NCBI GenBank assembly: GCA_013336035.1
Contig: JAAXUL010000487.1
Span: forward strand, 1 to 6,305
Length of the DNA: 6,305 bases
Reading direction: 5' to 3'
From: Chloroflexales bacterium
Lineage (GTDB): Bacteria; Chloroflexota; Chloroflexia; Chloroflexales; Chloroflexaceae
A program made the position numbers and the translations under genes. Below, in pieces: positions 6,034-6,305 of this stretch. A model generated the notes under the pieces. The model had not been told where the DNA came from, made no database searches, and saw nothing but the letters and a program-made list of their open reading frames with translations. The stretch's first letter is position 1. Each line of letters opens with the position of its first letter.

Positions 6034-6081
6034 CTCGCCTCGACCGGCGTCTTCCTCGCCTCGACCGGCGTCTTCCTCGCC
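6034..6081. repeat. 21-bp direct tandem repeat, 2.3 copies
   Basis: The 21-bp unit at 6034-6054 (CTCGCCTCGACCG followed by GCGTCTTC) repeats exactly at 6055-6075, and the first 6 bases repeat again to 6081. The copies are identical, suggesting recent slippage or active maintenance. On the minus strand one frame reads KTPVEAR twice, but I do not consider that frame a gene. Confidence 0.9.
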
Positions 6082-6092
6082 CACCCCGCCGG

Positions 6093-6124
6093 CAAGCTAG
6101 GGGGCGCCCTTTTCGGGCAGCTTG
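6093..6124. other. Interrupted hairpin
   Basis: CAAGCT (6093-6098) pairs with AGCTTG (6119-6124), and GCCC (6106-6109) pairs with GGGC (6115-6118) around TTTTC. Seven bases (6099-6105) bulge on one side only. A compact RNA fold is possible from either strand. Confidence 0.35.
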
Positions 6125-6138
6125 TCGCACAGCCTGTC

Positions 6139-6154
6139 GGCGCCCCAAGGCGCC
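6139..6154. other. Paired GGCGCC palindromes forming a stem-loop
   Basis: GGCGCC at 6139-6144 and again at 6149-6154, separated by CCAA. Because each hexamer is itself palindromic, the two act both as a direct repeat and as a 6-bp stem-loop. Confidence 0.4.
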
Positions 6155-6222
6155 ATTCTGCCGCTCCCATGAGGCATGACCGCAGAGCTGAGGGTGCTGG
6201 CAGGGCTAACTCGTGTAGGGGT

Positions 6223-6242
6223 CCAGGGGACGAAGTCCCCGG
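6223..6242. repeat. Hairpin at the left of the right-edge repeat cluster
   Basis: GGGGAC (6226-6231) pairs with GTCCCC (6235-6240) around GAA. Two further pairs (CC 6223-6224 with GG 6241-6242) form if A6225 bulges. A GTAGGGG motif precedes it at 6215-6221; its complement, CCCCTAC, occurs at 5243-5249, 5469-5475 and 5947-5953. Confidence 0.45.
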
Positions 6243-6253
6243 CGCGGGAGAGC

Positions 6254-6281
6254 GCGAGAGGGCCGGCGGCGGCCCTCTCGC
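6254..6281. repeat. Hairpin module, copy 2
   Basis: A perfect 12-bp stem (6254-6265 with 6270-6281) closes a GCGG tetraloop. The core GGGCCGGCGGCGGCCC is identical to copy 1, while the outer stem is GCGAGA/TCTCGC instead of CGTG/CACG. It is followed at 6289-6302 by CGGGGTGGCAGGGG, as in the 5483-5496 unit. The element probably continues past the window edge. Confidence 0.7.
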
Positions 6282-6305
6282 AGATAGACGGGGTGGCAGG
6301 GGCCC

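Larger units (their letters stand above)
5869..6305. other. Non-coding stretch rich in stem-loops and repeats
   Basis: I find no gene here that I would defend. Open frames exist on both strands but have mixed codon use and no ribosome-binding sites. The region holds perfect short stem-loops (5928-5949, 5991-6006, 6139-6154), a longer interrupted one (6093-6124), a 21-bp tandem repeat (6034-6081), and a hairpin-repeat cluster at 6216-6305 that continues to the edge. It also contains the upstream region of the small gene, in which I see no convincing promoter. Confidence 0.5.

Noticed and set aside
5871..6170. A 99-codon minus-strand frame with the KTPVEAR repeat, ending 2 nt before the GTG of the small gene.
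   Set aside because: The near-abutting arrangement is tempting as translational coupling. However, there is no ribosome-binding site, codon use is mixed compared with neighbours, the frame runs through several hairpins, and the protein shows no domain.
5487..6179. A 230-codon plus-strand frame covering the small gene and the repeats.
   Set aside because: It is Arg/Pro/Ala-rich low-complexity sequence antisense to a better minus-strand gene, and it runs through hairpins and the tandem repeat.
5351..6305. A CRISPR array.
   Set aside because: The repeats are few, irregularly spaced and degenerate, with no unique spacers of regular length and no cas genes.

Overview
The window is high-GC DNA (roughly two-thirds G+C or more by eye, strongly GC-biased third codon positions) from a bacterial chromosome. 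The gene families, the GC-rich hairpin-forming intergenic repeats and the protein style resemble filamentous Chloroflexota (Chloroflexus/Roseiflexus/Kouleothrix-like). That placement is an inference from general resemblance; no rRNA or marker gene is present to confirm it.

Layout. Bases 1-1125 (+) hold the 3' part of a gene that runs in from the left edge. Its first ~55 residues look like the end of the C-terminal HD-like domain of a Ppx/GppA exopolyphosphatase, and the rest is a complete CHAD (polyphosphate-binding) domain. It converges on a minus-strand pair of acyl-CoA synthetase genes, and a strong hairpin lies in the 60-bp convergent gap. Read on the minus strand, a propionyl-CoA synthetase (prpE, 5113-3215) is followed after 97 nt (including its stop-proximal leader of acs) by an acetyl-CoA synthetase (acs, 3120-1186); the non-coding gap is 94 bp. 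Each has a strong Shine-Dalgarno sequence, and an intercistronic hairpin lies between them. The region in front of prpE (5114-5541) combines an AT-rich promoter-like island (about 40% GC over 5261-5340) with a block of GC-rich hairpin repeats (5351-5507). Upstream on the same strand is a small coiled-coil protein of a family I know only as hypothetical (5868-5542). The last ~440 bp (5869-6305) has no convincing gene. It holds several stem-loops, a 21-bp tandem repeat, and at the right edge a second copy of the GC-rich hairpin module seen at 5421-5507.

How the genes work together. PrpE and Acs are paralogous AMP-forming ligases that activate propionate and acetate to their CoA thioesters. Their acyl-pocket residues differ exactly as expected for C3 versus C2 substrates (Val-Val-Ala-Trp versus Ile-Thr-Val-Trp), so the pair looks like a short-chain fatty acid uptake operon. 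The Ppx-CHAD gene is on the opposite strand and is probably functionally separate (polyphosphate metabolism). I see no clearly novel multi-gene system. The most unusual material is the modular hairpin repeat family, whose two copies share a core and loop but have different, internally compensated outer stems.
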